From: Mesorhizobium tamadayense
GTDB taxonomy: Bacteria > Pseudomonadota > Alphaproteobacteria > Rhizobiales > Rhizobiaceae
DNA: 64,000 nucleotides
Direction: 5' to 3'
Assembly: GCF_003863365.1 (NCBI RefSeq)
Contig: NZ_RQXT01000021.1
Span: 1 to 64,000, forward strand
Numbering within the stretch: position 1 is the stretch's first letter; every line of letters begins with the position of its first letter. Position numbers and translations under genes: made by a program. Positions 26,909 through 35,044 of the stretch are shown here, piece after piece. The notes under the pieces were generated by a model. The model did not search any database. It was not told where the DNA came from and saw only the letters and a program-made list of their open reading frames with translations.

Positions 26909-27481
26909 ATGCCGAGATCGGCCAGAGCGCGAAACTTGGGCAATCTTGATCGCATCGGCTTCCTGCATGCGCCCGACGCGACGCTGGTGCTTTCTAATCG
27001 CGTCATCCTGCGGGCAAGCCATCGCGTCCAATCCGTCTTTGGCTGGTCGATCCGCGAGGTTGAGGGACAGTCGATGAGAATACTGTACCCCGGTCAAACC
27101 GATTACGAGGTGATCGGCGAAAAAGCCCGCCGCTCCATGCAGTCCGATCCCGTCTACCGCGATGCCCGCTTCATGCGCCGAAAGGACGGAGAGGTGGTTT
27201 GGATGGAGGCGTATGGTGCCGCGCTTGATCAGCACGATCCACAAGAATTGGCGATCTGGTCTTATCGCCCGGTCGCGGCAGAACATAGCCATGGTCACGG
27301 CCTGACCGCCGCAGAGGCGCGGATTGCCCGCTATCTTGTTAACGGCTTCACCAGCAAGGAAATGGCCCGGTCCATTGGTTGTTCCCCAAGGACTGTAGAA
27401 GTCCATCGCGCAAACATGATCGCAAAGGTCGGGGTGCGCAACACGTCGGAACTGGTGGCGCGGCTGCTTCCCGCCCGATAG
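26909..27481 (+). CDS. PAS-LuxR transcriptional regulator
   Basis: A 190-residue intracellular regulator with an N-terminal PAS domain (about 15-115; VILRASHRVQSVFGWSIREVEGQSM) and a C-terminal LuxR/GerE helix-turn-helix (about 125-185; LTAAEARIARYLVNGFTSKEMARSIGCSPRTVEVHR in pieces). There is no receiver domain. ATG 26909 has a GTGGAGG ribosome site. It is divergent from the decayed scoA gene, the usual position of the regulator of ketone-body CoA-transferase operons in rhizobia, so its original target is gone while the regulator itself appears intact. Confidence 0.83.
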   Translation: MPRSARARNLGNLDRIGFLHAPDATLVLSNRVILRASHRVQSVFGWSIREVEGQSMRILYPGQTDYEVIGEKARRSMQSDPVYRDARFMRRKDGEVVWMEAYGAALDQHDPQELAIWSYRPVAAEHSHGHGLTAAEARIARYLVNGFTSKEMARSIGCSPRTVEVHRANMIAKVGVRNTSELVARLLPAR

Positions 27482-27639
27482 ACGCAAGGTCGGTGCACTC
27501 ACGGTCATGTGGCGCGCTGCTACCTCAGTTTCCTTACCGCTCAATCAATGTGATAGCACCGGCAGGCGCAGCCCGATGCCAATTGCCCAAGGATCGTCAG
27601 CAAGATCGGCAAGGCTCCCCCGCAGTACCGGGACGTCGA

Positions 27640-27800
27640 CGACGAGTGACACCAATGCTGCTTGATGGCCCTATGAATGGTTCTGCCTTCCTCGCCTATG
27701 CGAAGCAGGTTCTCGCACCCGAGCTTAGCCCAGGTGACATCGTGGTCATGGACAACCTGCCGGCCCACAGGATCAGCGGCGTGACAAGGAGCCGCGCGCC
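27640..27800 (+). pseudogene. IS630-family transposase scrap
   Basis: The frame MLLDGPMNGSAFLAYAKQVL and VVMDNLPAHRISGV is the middle of an IS630 DDE domain, related to but not identical with the copy at 22835 and on the opposite strand. Both ends are lost. Confidence 0.72.
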
Positions 27801-28056
27801 AACCTTCTCGATCGCCCCGCGCACGTCATCATCACCTCCTCGCAAATCACCGGGACAGAGAATCAGACAGGTCCTATCGCGTGAAGGTCCTCACGCGAAT
27901 CTGCGTTCATCAAAGATGCTCTAGTACTTAACAAGGTTATTGCAGAAATTTCTTAAAACTTTCATCCAAGGAACTCGCATTCTGCGAGATCATGGCCGTA
28001 CGTTATTGCAGGCGCCGCTCAGTTGTGAGTTCCGGCTCGGAAAAAGGACGCTTCTC

Positions 28057-28137
28057 ATGCATATCCTAGAGACGCCACGGCTAATCCTAAGGCCGCCGTC
28101 GCATAGCGACGAACTTCTTCTACATGGACTCTATTAG
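28057..28137 (+). pseudogene. GNAT acetyltransferase N-terminal stump
   Basis: Twenty-six codons (MHILETPRLILRPPSHSDEL) match the beginning of RimJ/RimL-type acetyltransferases and then hit a stop. The rest of the gene is absent. Confidence 0.55.
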
Positions 28138-28531
28138 CGATCCTTTTTCGTGGCAAACGCCGCTGGCACGGAATCTGCCCGACAATTCTCCGGCTTGCGC
28201 GGATGGGTGAGAATACCATGAAATTAATATACTACCTCCATTTTGCAGCCTCCAAAATAGGTATATGGGAAAGGTCGGCATGGCAGCAGTCTAATTTTCT
28301 TTCGATTGCTTTCGCTTGAGAAAGTAAAAGCCGAGAGTTTACTCGTTTCAGCCTACACCGATTCTCCTGACCCGTACCTGAATGGGAGCAGCCACGAAGC
28401 TCTAATTCGAGATCAAGGATTTTTGTCCAAGTCCACTCCCTCCAAATATCATCCCGAACCCCTGATGCTGATCACCTCACCGCTGTGCCTCTGGGCGCCG
28501 TTCAAAAGCGCGCCGGGCGCGAGCTCCAACT
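28138..28531. other. Intergenic stretch, nothing recognised
   Basis: About 390 bases of mixed composition without a supported gene or repeat, lying between the GNAT stump and an unassigned minus-strand fragment. Confidence 0.35.
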
Positions 28532-28666
28532 TCAAACGCTCCGCTCTTCGGCCGAAATCTTGCGCAACCAGTCGCGCAGCCGGTTGTCGTTCCACGTCAG
28601 GTAGTATCCTCCCAGGGCGTCCAACTCGTGGTCGGTGATCGTGATGAGCTCGTCCTCTCGGATCAC
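28532..28666 (-). pseudogene. Unassigned protein fragment with coding character
   Basis: A 44-codon frame (VIREDELITITDHELDALGG, YYLTWNDNRLRDWLRK) has the look of a real helical protein rather than a shadow frame. Upstream, in the neighbouring frame, a further stretch (LLSARRADTMLKQAAQ, DQGVVVGTGW) leads into it, so the gene seems to be frameshifted near 28665. I do not recognise the family. It lies antisense and adjacent to the fdxB remnant. Confidence 0.45.
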
Positions 28667-28778
28667 CAGCCGGTGCCCACGACAACGCCCTGATCATTCT
28701 GGGCGGCTTGCTTCAGCATGGTGTCTGCACGACGTGCGCTCAGCAACTGCAAGAGAGCTTGCTGCGTCGGAGAATTGA

Positions 28779-28917
28779 CGATGAGAAGCGATTTCACCAT
28801 CCGCGACGGCTCGAGATGGATGCGGGAATATCTGACCGACCCTGCATCGGCTGCGGCCGCTGCTTCAAGGTCTGCTCGCGCGAAGTTATGCACCTTTATG
28901 GTATTCGCCGGAAAGAA
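28779..28917 (+). pseudogene. fdxB: Nif-associated ferredoxin III (FdxB) remnant
   Basis: MRSDFTIRDGSRWMREYLTD in one frame, then PCIGCGRCFKVCSREVMHLYGI in another, are the first 40-odd residues of FdxB, the 2[4Fe-4S] ferredoxin encoded after nifX in nitrogen-fixing rhizobia. A frameshift separates them and the second cluster motif is missing; the sequence runs directly into a GNAT gene. It shows that this DNA once adjoined nif genes. Confidence 0.75.
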
Positions 28918-28926
28918 TTTATCGAA

Positions 28927-29499
28927 ATGACGCCGATCCGCACCGAACGTCTGATACTGCGCAACTGGCAGGACCGCGACCGCGAGCTCTTCCACCGGAT
29001 CAGTTCCGACGAGCGCGTCATGAAATTCTTTCCATTCCGCCGCGACCGCCCCCAGTCAGACGCCAGGATGGACGAAATGCGGGACGTCATTGACCGGGAT
29101 GGATTCGGCTGGTCGGCTGTCGAGATTGCGGCTTCCGGCGAGTGCATCGGCTTCGTTGGGCTAGGTTTCGCCGACATGGAACCTGTGGTGCCGGCCGGCG
29201 CCGTCGAGATAGGCTGGCGACTGGCGCCTGAATACTGGGGCAAAGGCTATGTCACCGAGGCGGCGGAAGCTTGGCTCGCCTACGGCTTTGAAACGCTCGG
29301 CCTTGACGAGATCATGTCCTTCGCCGTGTGGAACAATCTTCGCTCGACGGCGGTGATGGAACGTCTTGGCATGAGCCACGATCTTTCCAGCGACTTTGAC
29401 CATCCCTGCGTTCCGCACACGCATCCGCAACTCAAGCGCCACGCACTCTACAGGCTCTCACGCAAGGACTGGCAGGCGAGAAGAAGGGCGGCCCCATAG
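28927..29499 (+). CDS. RimJ/RimL-type GNAT N-acetyltransferase
   Basis: A 190-residue intact acetyltransferase. TERLILRNWQDRDRELF begins the fold, IGWRLAPEYWGKGYVTEAA is the acetyl-CoA phosphate loop (motif A), and NLRSTAVMERLGM closes it. The open frame continues upstream into the fdxB remnant, but the ATG at 28927 is the family start. The acceptor is unknown; ribosomal protein N-termini and small amines are typical. Confidence 0.85.
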   Translation: MTPIRTERLILRNWQDRDRELFHRISSDERVMKFFPFRRDRPQSDARMDEMRDVIDRDGFGWSAVEIAASGECIGFVGLGFADMEPVVPAGAVEIGWRLAPEYWGKGYVTEAAEAWLAYGFETLGLDEIMSFAVWNNLRSTAVMERLGMSHDLSSDFDHPCVPHTHPQLKRHALYRLSRKDWQARRRAAP

Positions 29500-29544
29500 C
29501 CGTGCATCCCTCTTTGAAAGTCAGAGTACTATAGGTTCTTCTGG

Positions 29545-29740
29545 ACTCAATCGATGCGGATCGTCACGAACCACAAACCTCTTGCTTGCGTTGAACCACT
29601 TCACCTGGGCGTCGACTGGTGCCGCGACCGCGGGCGGTGGCCGCTGAAAGAAGCTGGGCACGATAGACTTTCCGGAAAGAAAACGGCTCGTCGTCATCTC
29701 GATGCCGACGCGGCTTGCGATGGTCTTTGTACCTGCTCAT
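29545..29740 (-). pseudogene. Cold-shock-domain protein remnant
   Basis: The start MSRYKDHRKPRRHRDDDE is characteristic of a rhizobial cold-shock-domain protein with a basic N-terminal tail. After a frameshift VDAQVKWFNASKRFVV marks the first strand of the nucleic-acid-binding domain, after which the gene is lost. Confidence 0.65.
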
Positions 29741-29959
29741 GTTCTCTCGGCTGGCGTAGGAGGGAGGCGTTGCGCGGGACGGCTGGCTGATTAACAATCG
29801 GGGTTGTTTCGCGGCGGCGTTCCTACCCGCGAAATGTCGTCGCATCCATCGCCACATTCGTCGCGCCGTAATTGCCGCCCCCCTTGCCCACGCCATTCAC
29901 GCGCGGCATGCTTGCCACGTGCTCGACCCTTTCGCTCCCGACAGCTACCCTCGTGCGCG

Positions 29960-30535
29960 CAGAGGCCCCACATTATCGGAATTGAACCGAGGATTAGCCG
30001 TACCCTCGAGCTGCCGATGGCGCTCAACCTTGCCCAACTCCACGAGGTGCTCCAGGCCTCCTTTGGTTGGACCGATAGCCATTTGCGCCAGTTCAACATC
30101 GGCGGCATCATCTATGGCGCGCCGGAGTTCGACGAGGACGGCTTCACCGCCAATCGCATCTTCGAGGCAACCGAGTTACGGATGGTCGATTCGTTTTGCC
30201 TAGGATCCCGACGAGCAGCCCATCACGATCCTCTATGAGTACGACTTCGGCGACAACTGGCGCCATCTGCTCCGTCTGGAACGCCTTCCGCGCGAGGCAG
30301 GCGCAATTATCCTCTCTGCATTGCAGCTGGCCGGTCAGGGCCGCCAGAGGACGTCGGCGGCCCGCACGGCTATGCCGAGTTCCTCGAAGCATGGCGCGAC
30401 AGCGGTCACGAAGAGCATAAGGCCATGCGCCGGTGGGCCGGCCGCAAATTTCATCCCGAACTGCGACCTCGACGCCATAAACAACGCGATGGCCAAGGCA
30501 GTGCGCGCCGCACGAGGAAACTACCGCTTCCGCCG
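29960..30535 (+). pseudogene. Plasmid pRiA4b ORF-3-family protein, frameshifted
   Basis: HIIGIEPRI leads into MALNLAQLHEVLQASFGWTD and HLRQFNIGG, YGAPEFDEDGF. A shift gives QPITILYEYDFGDNWRHLLRLERL, and after more shifts CDLDAINNAMAKAVRAARGNYRF ends it. This is the whole pRiA4b ORF-3 fold, a family common on rhizobial and agrobacterial plasmids and of unknown function, broken by at least three frameshifts. Confidence 0.82.
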
Positions 30536-31558
30536 CCAACCCAGGGGAGAGTTGTCCACACACGACAGAAACCGTTTCACGCTCAAACCGGCCAACAAAA
30601 TGTAAGGCGGCATGGCAAGTGAATAGTGACCACAGTTCAATGCCAAAATAGTTAGCCTGGCTCCGGCGTTCTCCAGCCTCTGCATGAACCTCGCCGAGAG
30701 CGCCGGCAACACCACTTTGTCTCTCTTGGCCAACACGATGTGAAGATCGAGATCAGGCCGTGCCAGACTATGTGCGTAATTCTCTAAGTTAAGTGGGGCC
30801 CAGGCCCTTCTGAGATCGGTCGGCTCAATCTCAGGCTCAAGGCTATCGCGTATCGATCGTGTCGCGCGGCCCGTCCAGACCATGTCCGCTAGACTCCCCG
30901 CCGTCAGGAACAGCGAGGCTTTTGACACGGCCTGGTCGCGCGCAGCAATCAACCCCGCGACCCAGGACCCTAAACTCATACCAAGAACCGAAATCTCTCT
31001 ATAGCCTTCGCTTTTCAACCAACGTATGAGCTTTCGCCCATCCAATACTGCCTGCCTTATGGACTGGATCGTTCGCCCGAGGTTGGGGCTAAGCATATAA
31101 TCGGCGTGGCCGGAGCCAGGACGGCTGCGCTCGAAGTGATAGGGCATGGCAATCTCGACAACGGTGATACCACGCCGCGAGAAAAAACTGGCAATCCGAC
31201 GGTTCCGCGCGCTTGCATTCCAATGGTGAAAGATCACCATCGCCCGATCGAACGACCCGCTTTCTGTGACTTTCGCCCACACAACATTGTTCGGTGCGAT
31301 ATCAGTCGCAATGTCCGACGGAAATTTTAGCCAACCATCTTTCCATTCAAAACGCTCATCGCTCTCACTCGGCTCATCGAAAAAGGCTGGATCAGCCACG
31401 GCCTGGTCGGCAAGGACACAAAATTCCTCGATGCTTGCAATCTTCCCCGCGCCCGGAAAGGCGCGGTCCGCGTCAAGGATGAAATCCGTTGGTTTCTTCC
31501 CTTCCTCACCGCGTCGCGCCCGCCGCTCATCCCAATGATCAAGCCAACTATGATACAC
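30521..31558 (-). CDS. Alpha/beta hydrolase family protein
   Basis: A protein of about 345 residues with an alpha/beta-hydrolase core: the nucleophile elbow is GMSLGSW (serine in the middle), preceded by RKLIRWLKSEGYREISVL, and the late NCGHYSLAMPPYILLAGLS supplies the catalytic histidine. The acid is probably in HIVLAKRDKVV. It resembles the ABHD18-like group. The start is uncertain; I prefer GTG 31558, overlapping the end of the upstream membrane-protein gene by 11 bases, which implies co-translation. Function in the conjugation region is unknown; lipid or polymer remodelling next to a membrane protein is conceivable. Confidence 0.75.
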   Translation of the reverse strand: MYHSWLDHWDERRARRGEEGKKPTDFILDADRAFPGAGKIASIEEFCVLADQAVADPAFFDEPSESDERFEWKDGWLKFPSDIATDIAPNNVVWAKVTESGSFDRAMVIFHHWNASARNRRIASFFSRRGITVVEIAMPYHFERSRPGSGHADYMLSPNLGRTIQSIRQAVLDGRKLIRWLKSEGYREISVLGMSLGSWVAGLIAARDQAVSKASLFLTAGSLADMVWTGRATRSIRDSLEPEIEPTDLRRAWAPLNLENYAHSLARPDLDLHIVLAKRDKVVLPALSARFMQRLENAGARLTILALNCGHYSLAMPPYILLAGLSVKRFLSCVDNSPLGWRRKR

Positions 31559-33161
31559 TCTGATTGTTTTCCAACTTACTCGCTTGCCATCGCCCCAGCC
31601 CTGGATCAAACAGACCGAATATTGCGAACAGCACTCCAACTCCCAGAAGGATCGAAAAGCCAGCAAATGCATCGATCAGCAAGTAGCCAGCCACGAGTAA
31701 CGCTACGATCGCTGACATCCTCCACAAGGATATACGAAACCGACGTTCGACACCTAAACGGATGGAGCCGTACAGAAATACAACACAGGTCGAAATAGCG
31801 ATAAGAAGGCTACTGTAATGGGTAGGTCTACGGTAGCTGATCCCGGCGCTCACGTCGTTGCCGCCATAGAAGGCTGAAGACATATCGCCGACCAACCAAG
31901 CCACGATATTTTCTCCACGCGATGTCAGGTAAGCACTCTGGAGCTTCATGACTATCGCGATCAGAACCCCCAAAACAGTACAGCGAAAAATCCCATGCAT
32001 CACCCTGAGACCGACTTCGTTGAGCTCACGTTGATAATCCGCCTCCGTCCCACTTTTCGAGGCCCCGCCAATTCTCCAAAGGTCATGAACAACCGTGTAA
32101 AGCAAAATGAGACCCACAAAGAAAAGATAAAAGCACAGGCACATATAGAGGTAAGCTAGCCCGGTGAACACGACCTCTTCCGGCACCGATATGAGTTCAG
32201 GGCGCACAATCGCCAACTTGCCCCAGTCCGTCGCATAATTGCCACCGCCCTTGATCAGCGGGAGCAAACACACGCCGATCCACTGAAAAAGACCGGCGAA
32301 CAGCACACAAATCAAAAAAACCGCCCAATATGAATGCGAAGAAGCTTCTACGCTGCGGGCCCAGGCATCGTCGCTTTCCATCTTATTGCCATTCCCCACA
32401 AGCTTTGGGCGGCCTTCATCTTTCCAAAAGGTCACTAGCTCGGTCACGAAGGCAAAAAACAGCGGCAAAAATACCATGAAGACGAATGTCCAATTCGCTG
32501 TCCAAAGAAACCCAACCTGCTTGACGACGCCATCCGCCCGGCCATATGTCACGCTGTGAATCCCGGTAATATACGACAAAAACCCAAGAGCGGTGACACC
32601 CGCAAACACCGACGCCGGTAAATTCAGGGGAGATCCGTGACTAAAAAACGCCTCCGATTTCCTCGCCAAACTAAAACGCCGCCTCTGCCCCTTGGCGTCA
32701 GTATCCCGTTTTAGCTCTGCCGGAGAGGCTGTGTCCTCATCGGAGGTCGCAGCCAGTGCTGTATCTGGAATCTCGTGTGCAACACTGCTTCCGGCTCTCT
32801 TCCATTCTCGTCTCTTGGCCGATAACCGCGATTGCGCCGCACTAAGCTCCATCTGCCATTCGCTGGTTGCCACCGGATCATCGCACCCAAAAACCCTCGC
32901 CAGCCAACGGATGTTAGCAGCGCTGATTCCCTTCTCGTTCTCTTGAAACCAAAGCTGCACTGTTCGCAGATCGACTCCAATCCGGTTGGAATCAATTTGT
33001 GAAATCGCTTCTGCAAGAAGCTCAGGCGTCCATGGGCCTGCAGGAAATCCATCTTTGCCCAATGGCCGACCCGCACCCGCAGCGGCCAATCGTTTGAACA
33101 ATTCCTTGAAATCACTCCCGTCTCTCGGCGGCGGGAGAAATAATTTTCCATTCTTAAACAA
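31548..33161 (-). CDS. RcgA-like multi-pass membrane protein with N-terminal HTH-like region
   Basis: A 537-residue protein. Residues 40-110 look like a helix-turn-helix (VDLRTVQLWFQENEKGISAA, NIRWLARVFGCDD). A charged linker follows, then seven or eight hydrophobic segments (for example FAGVTALGFLSYITGI, VFLICVLFAGLFQWIGVCLL, YLYMCLCFYLFFVGLILLY and ALLVAGYLLIDAFAGFSILL). It resembles RcgA of rhizobial conjugative plasmids, described as affecting transfer regulation; I rely on memory for that link. The combination of a DNA-binding-like head and a membrane body suggests signal sensing. It overlaps the hydrolase gene downstream and stands at the left edge of the conjugation module. Confidence 0.68.
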   Translation of the reverse strand: MFKNGKLFLPPPRDGSDFKELFKRLAAAGAGRPLGKDGFPAGPWTPELLAEAISQIDSNRIGVDLRTVQLWFQENEKGISAANIRWLARVFGCDDPVATSEWQMELSAAQSRLSAKRREWKRAGSSVAHEIPDTALAATSDEDTASPAELKRDTDAKGQRRRFSLARKSEAFFSHGSPLNLPASVFAGVTALGFLSYITGIHSVTYGRADGVVKQVGFLWTANWTFVFMVFLPLFFAFVTELVTFWKDEGRPKLVGNGNKMESDDAWARSVEASSHSYWAVFLICVLFAGLFQWIGVCLLPLIKGGGNYATDWGKLAIVRPELISVPEEVVFTGLAYLYMCLCFYLFFVGLILLYTVVHDLWRIGGASKSGTEADYQRELNEVGLRVMHGIFRCTVLGVLIAIVMKLQSAYLTSRGENIVAWLVGDMSSAFYGGNDVSAGISYRRPTHYSSLLIAISTCVVFLYGSIRLGVERRFRISLWRMSAIVALLVAGYLLIDAFAGFSILLGVGVLFAIFGLFDPGLGRWQASKLENNQSVS

Positions 33162-33296
33162 CTACTTGCAGGCTCTGGTTTCGCTTGGTTTCGCTAGTCT
33201 TCGTATCCTATCGTGCCATCGTCCCTGATCAACGTATTTCTCAACTCGGTGCAACGGGCGAGCGGGCGGGGCGCGGATCACTCGGAGCAGGGAAAA

Positions 33297-33640
33297 TGGC
33301 TGTTGAACTGGCGGGCTGCAACGAAGAAGCGCAGGAGACGGACGCAGTCGCGGCTCTGATCGCGGCGCACCGCCAAGCCATGGCAAAGGTGGAGAGTCTC
33401 GGGAACCGTTTGATGCAAGCCGAAGAGGCCGAGGCGGCGCTGATCGGACCACGGCTTGACGCCGTGATGGCGGAGGAGGCGGTTGTCCGCCGCCAGGCAG
33501 CGATGGCGCCGGTTGCCGATGTTTGCGAGCTGAAGATGAAGGCCGCACATTTCGAGCGGCTCATGAACGACGGTTGGTGCGACGTGGATTCGGACGACCT
33601 GCATGAGCTGCTGCGATCTTTCGTCGACTTGCCGATCTAA
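33297..33640 (+). CDS. Small helical hypothetical protein
   Basis: A 114-residue protein starting at ATG 33297 (GGAGCAGGG lies upstream). It is rich in alanine and glutamate with coiled-coil character (AHRQAMAKVESLGNRLMQAE) and no membrane segment or known motif. It converges with the membrane-protein gene at 33637. Similar small proteins occur in rhizobial mobile DNA; I do not know a function. Confidence 0.55.
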
Positions 33641-33801
33641 GAAAAGAGGGCGGACATCCAAGACGCGAACGCGTGCCATGCGGCATAGGTCAGCGCCGGC
33701 ACCGCGATGATGGCGATGAATCCGACGGCGCCGGCTATTGCACCGTCCGTGCGGCCCTCGACAGGGTAGTAGTAGCGGCTCGATTCATGTTCGTGGTTCA
33801 A
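33637..33801 (-). CDS. Small membrane protein, TTG start
   Basis: A 54-residue protein with one strong membrane segment (AIAGAVGFIAIIAVPALTYAAW) after a polar head (NHEHESSRYYYPVEGR). I chose TTG 33801 because AAGGAG lies eight bases before it and because it overlaps the stop of the upstream gene (TTGA), typical of translational coupling. Probably the third gene of a minus-strand operon led by 34956. Confidence 0.6.
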   Translation of the reverse strand: MNHEHESSRYYYPVEGRTDGAIAGAVGFIAIIAVPALTYAAWHAFASWMSALFS

Positions 33802-34349
33802 CGGTCCTGCTCCTTTGGCCGTTTCAGCAGAAGTCCAATGGGATGTTGAAACTTCATCGCCCACAGACCATCAGCTTTCATCTTCGCGTTGACCTCGGCC
33901 ACGAGGTAGTTGCCGCTAACGGCGTTGCGTTTCGCGTCGGTGGCGGCGAACGCGTAACCGGCCGCGATGAGGGCGGTCCCAAGGTCGATCGTATTGCCGC
34001 CGAGTTTCGCCCCGCACACGACAAAAGTCGCATTGTCCAGAGCCAAGGCGATAGGCTGACAAGTTACGGCCGCTGTCGAAAAAAGGGCGGCCAGGTGGGC
34101 GAGCGAGACGTTGCCGCAATCGAGCTCCTTGCCATTGGCATCCAGGGCGATCGTGCCCCGCAAGCATGATTGCACACCATAAAGCCGGTAGAGCTTGCCA
34201 TCGTCGCGCCACGTATCTCCGGTCAGCAGTTCGACGCTTTTCGACACCAGGAAGGGAGCGGCCGTCGCGCTTGCTGGCGCGGCGCCTTCGGCGCTTACGG
34301 CGTGAGCGGTCGCGAGTGTGATGAGCGCGGCGAGGCTAGTTCGCTTCAT
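33798..34349 (-). CDS. Exported SNase-like protein with degenerate active site
   Basis: A 183-residue protein with a signal peptide (ALITLATAHAVSA) and a staphylococcal-nuclease-like fold: LLTGDTWRDDGKLYRLYGV aligns with the canonical GDTI...IRLWGI region. The residues after it read QSCLRG where active nucleases have DAPES, so the metal-binding aspartate and the catalytic glutamate are missing. It is likely a periplasmic binding or structural protein rather than a nuclease. It overlaps the gene upstream by 14 bases and the one downstream by four, forming an operon divergent from virB. Confidence 0.68.
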   Translation of the reverse strand: MKRTSLAALITLATAHAVSAEGAAPASATAAPFLVSKSVELLTGDTWRDDGKLYRLYGVQSCLRGTIALDANGKELDCGNVSLAHLAALFSTAAVTCQPIALALDNATFVVCGAKLGGNTIDLGTALIAAGYAFAATDAKRNAVSGNYLVAEVNAKMKADGLWAMKFQHPIGLLLKRPKEQDR

Positions 34350-34956
34350 CGGCCTGGAACCGCTTGCCGAGATCGGAGGCATGTTCGAGATCCGGCCGCA
34401 GGGACTTGCCGTCCTTGTTGCGGCCGATCGCAGCCATGTCAAAGAAGACCATGGAATCGTCGTCATAGGAGACCGCATAAGGGTCGTTGGCATTGCCAGC
34501 CCCGACGAGCGCAAAACACGAAACCGCGTCTGGAACGCCGGATTGGCTTTTGAGGACCAGCGTCTTGCACAACAAGACGGATGCGCGGGTGTTATAGACG
34601 GGGTCGTCATAGTCCCGCACGGCCTTCGTGCAATCCCACTCCTCAGCCTTGTAGGTGATCTTGGGCTTCGGACAGGCCGCGAGGCCCCGCAGCCTATAGG
34701 TGACGCCGTTGATGACGCGTTCGGTCGCGGACTTGATCTCCACCGGCTTGGTTAGCGCTGTTACGTCGCGCTGAAAAAGGCCTCCGCGTGCGTCGTAGCG
34801 CTCGTAGACGAAGGTCTTTTCGCCAGGTTTGGCGAACTTCTGCAGATACGCGGTCGACGGCTGCTCGAACGGATGCGGCTCGTTCGTGCCCAGATCGGCG
34901 GCGCCTAGGACGGTGCTGTGGAGCAACAATGCCGCGAGGAAGACAAACTGCTTCAT
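34336..34956 (-). CDS. Exported hypothetical protein of the conjugation region
   Basis: A 206-residue protein beginning with a clear signal peptide (MKQFVFLAALLLHSTVLGAA). The mature part has paired cysteines (LAACPKPKI, WDCTK, LLCKT, VSCFAL) and no family I recognise. I chose ATG 34956 over the upstream GTG-like start because the signal peptide begins there. It is the first gene of a minus-strand operon whose promoter region carries one half of the recurrent TTGACACTTTACT motif, so it is probably controlled with virB. Confidence 0.65.
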   Translation of the reverse strand: MKQFVFLAALLLHSTVLGAADLGTNEPHPFEQPSTAYLQKFAKPGEKTFVYERYDARGGLFQRDVTALTKPVEIKSATERVINGVTYRLRGLAACPKPKITYKAEEWDCTKAVRDYDDPVYNTRASVLLCKTLVLKSQSGVPDAVSCFALVGAGNANDPYAVSYDDDSMVFFDMAAIGRNKDGKSLRPDLEHASDLGKRFQADEAN

Positions 34957-34987
34957 CGGAAAAATGGCCTCGACCACGCTTCTCATA

Positions 34988-35033
34988 TTGACACTTTACT
35001 TTGGCTCCATGTACCCATAGTAAAATGTCAAAA
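34988..35033. promoter_or_regulatory. Inverted pair of the conjugation-regulon motif upstream of virB1
   Basis: TTGACACTTTACT at 34988-35000 and its inverted counterpart AGTAAAATGTCAAAA at 35019-35033 lie between the divergent genes at 34956 and 35045. Single copies of the same motif occur at 41923, 54933, 57224 and 58893. Position and symmetry fit an operator serving both directions. Confidence 0.65.
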
Positions 35034-35044
35034 TCGGTAGCGCA

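Noticed and set aside
28708..29499. A single 263-residue ferredoxin-acetyltransferase fusion gene
   Set aside because: The ferredoxin part is itself frameshifted and truncated, and the acetyltransferase has its own family-type start at 28927.
34988..35033. Treating TTGACA in the repeated motif simply as a -35 box
   Set aside because: No acceptable -10 box occurs 16-18 bases downstream at any of the sites, while conservation extends over 13 bases, which fits an operator better.
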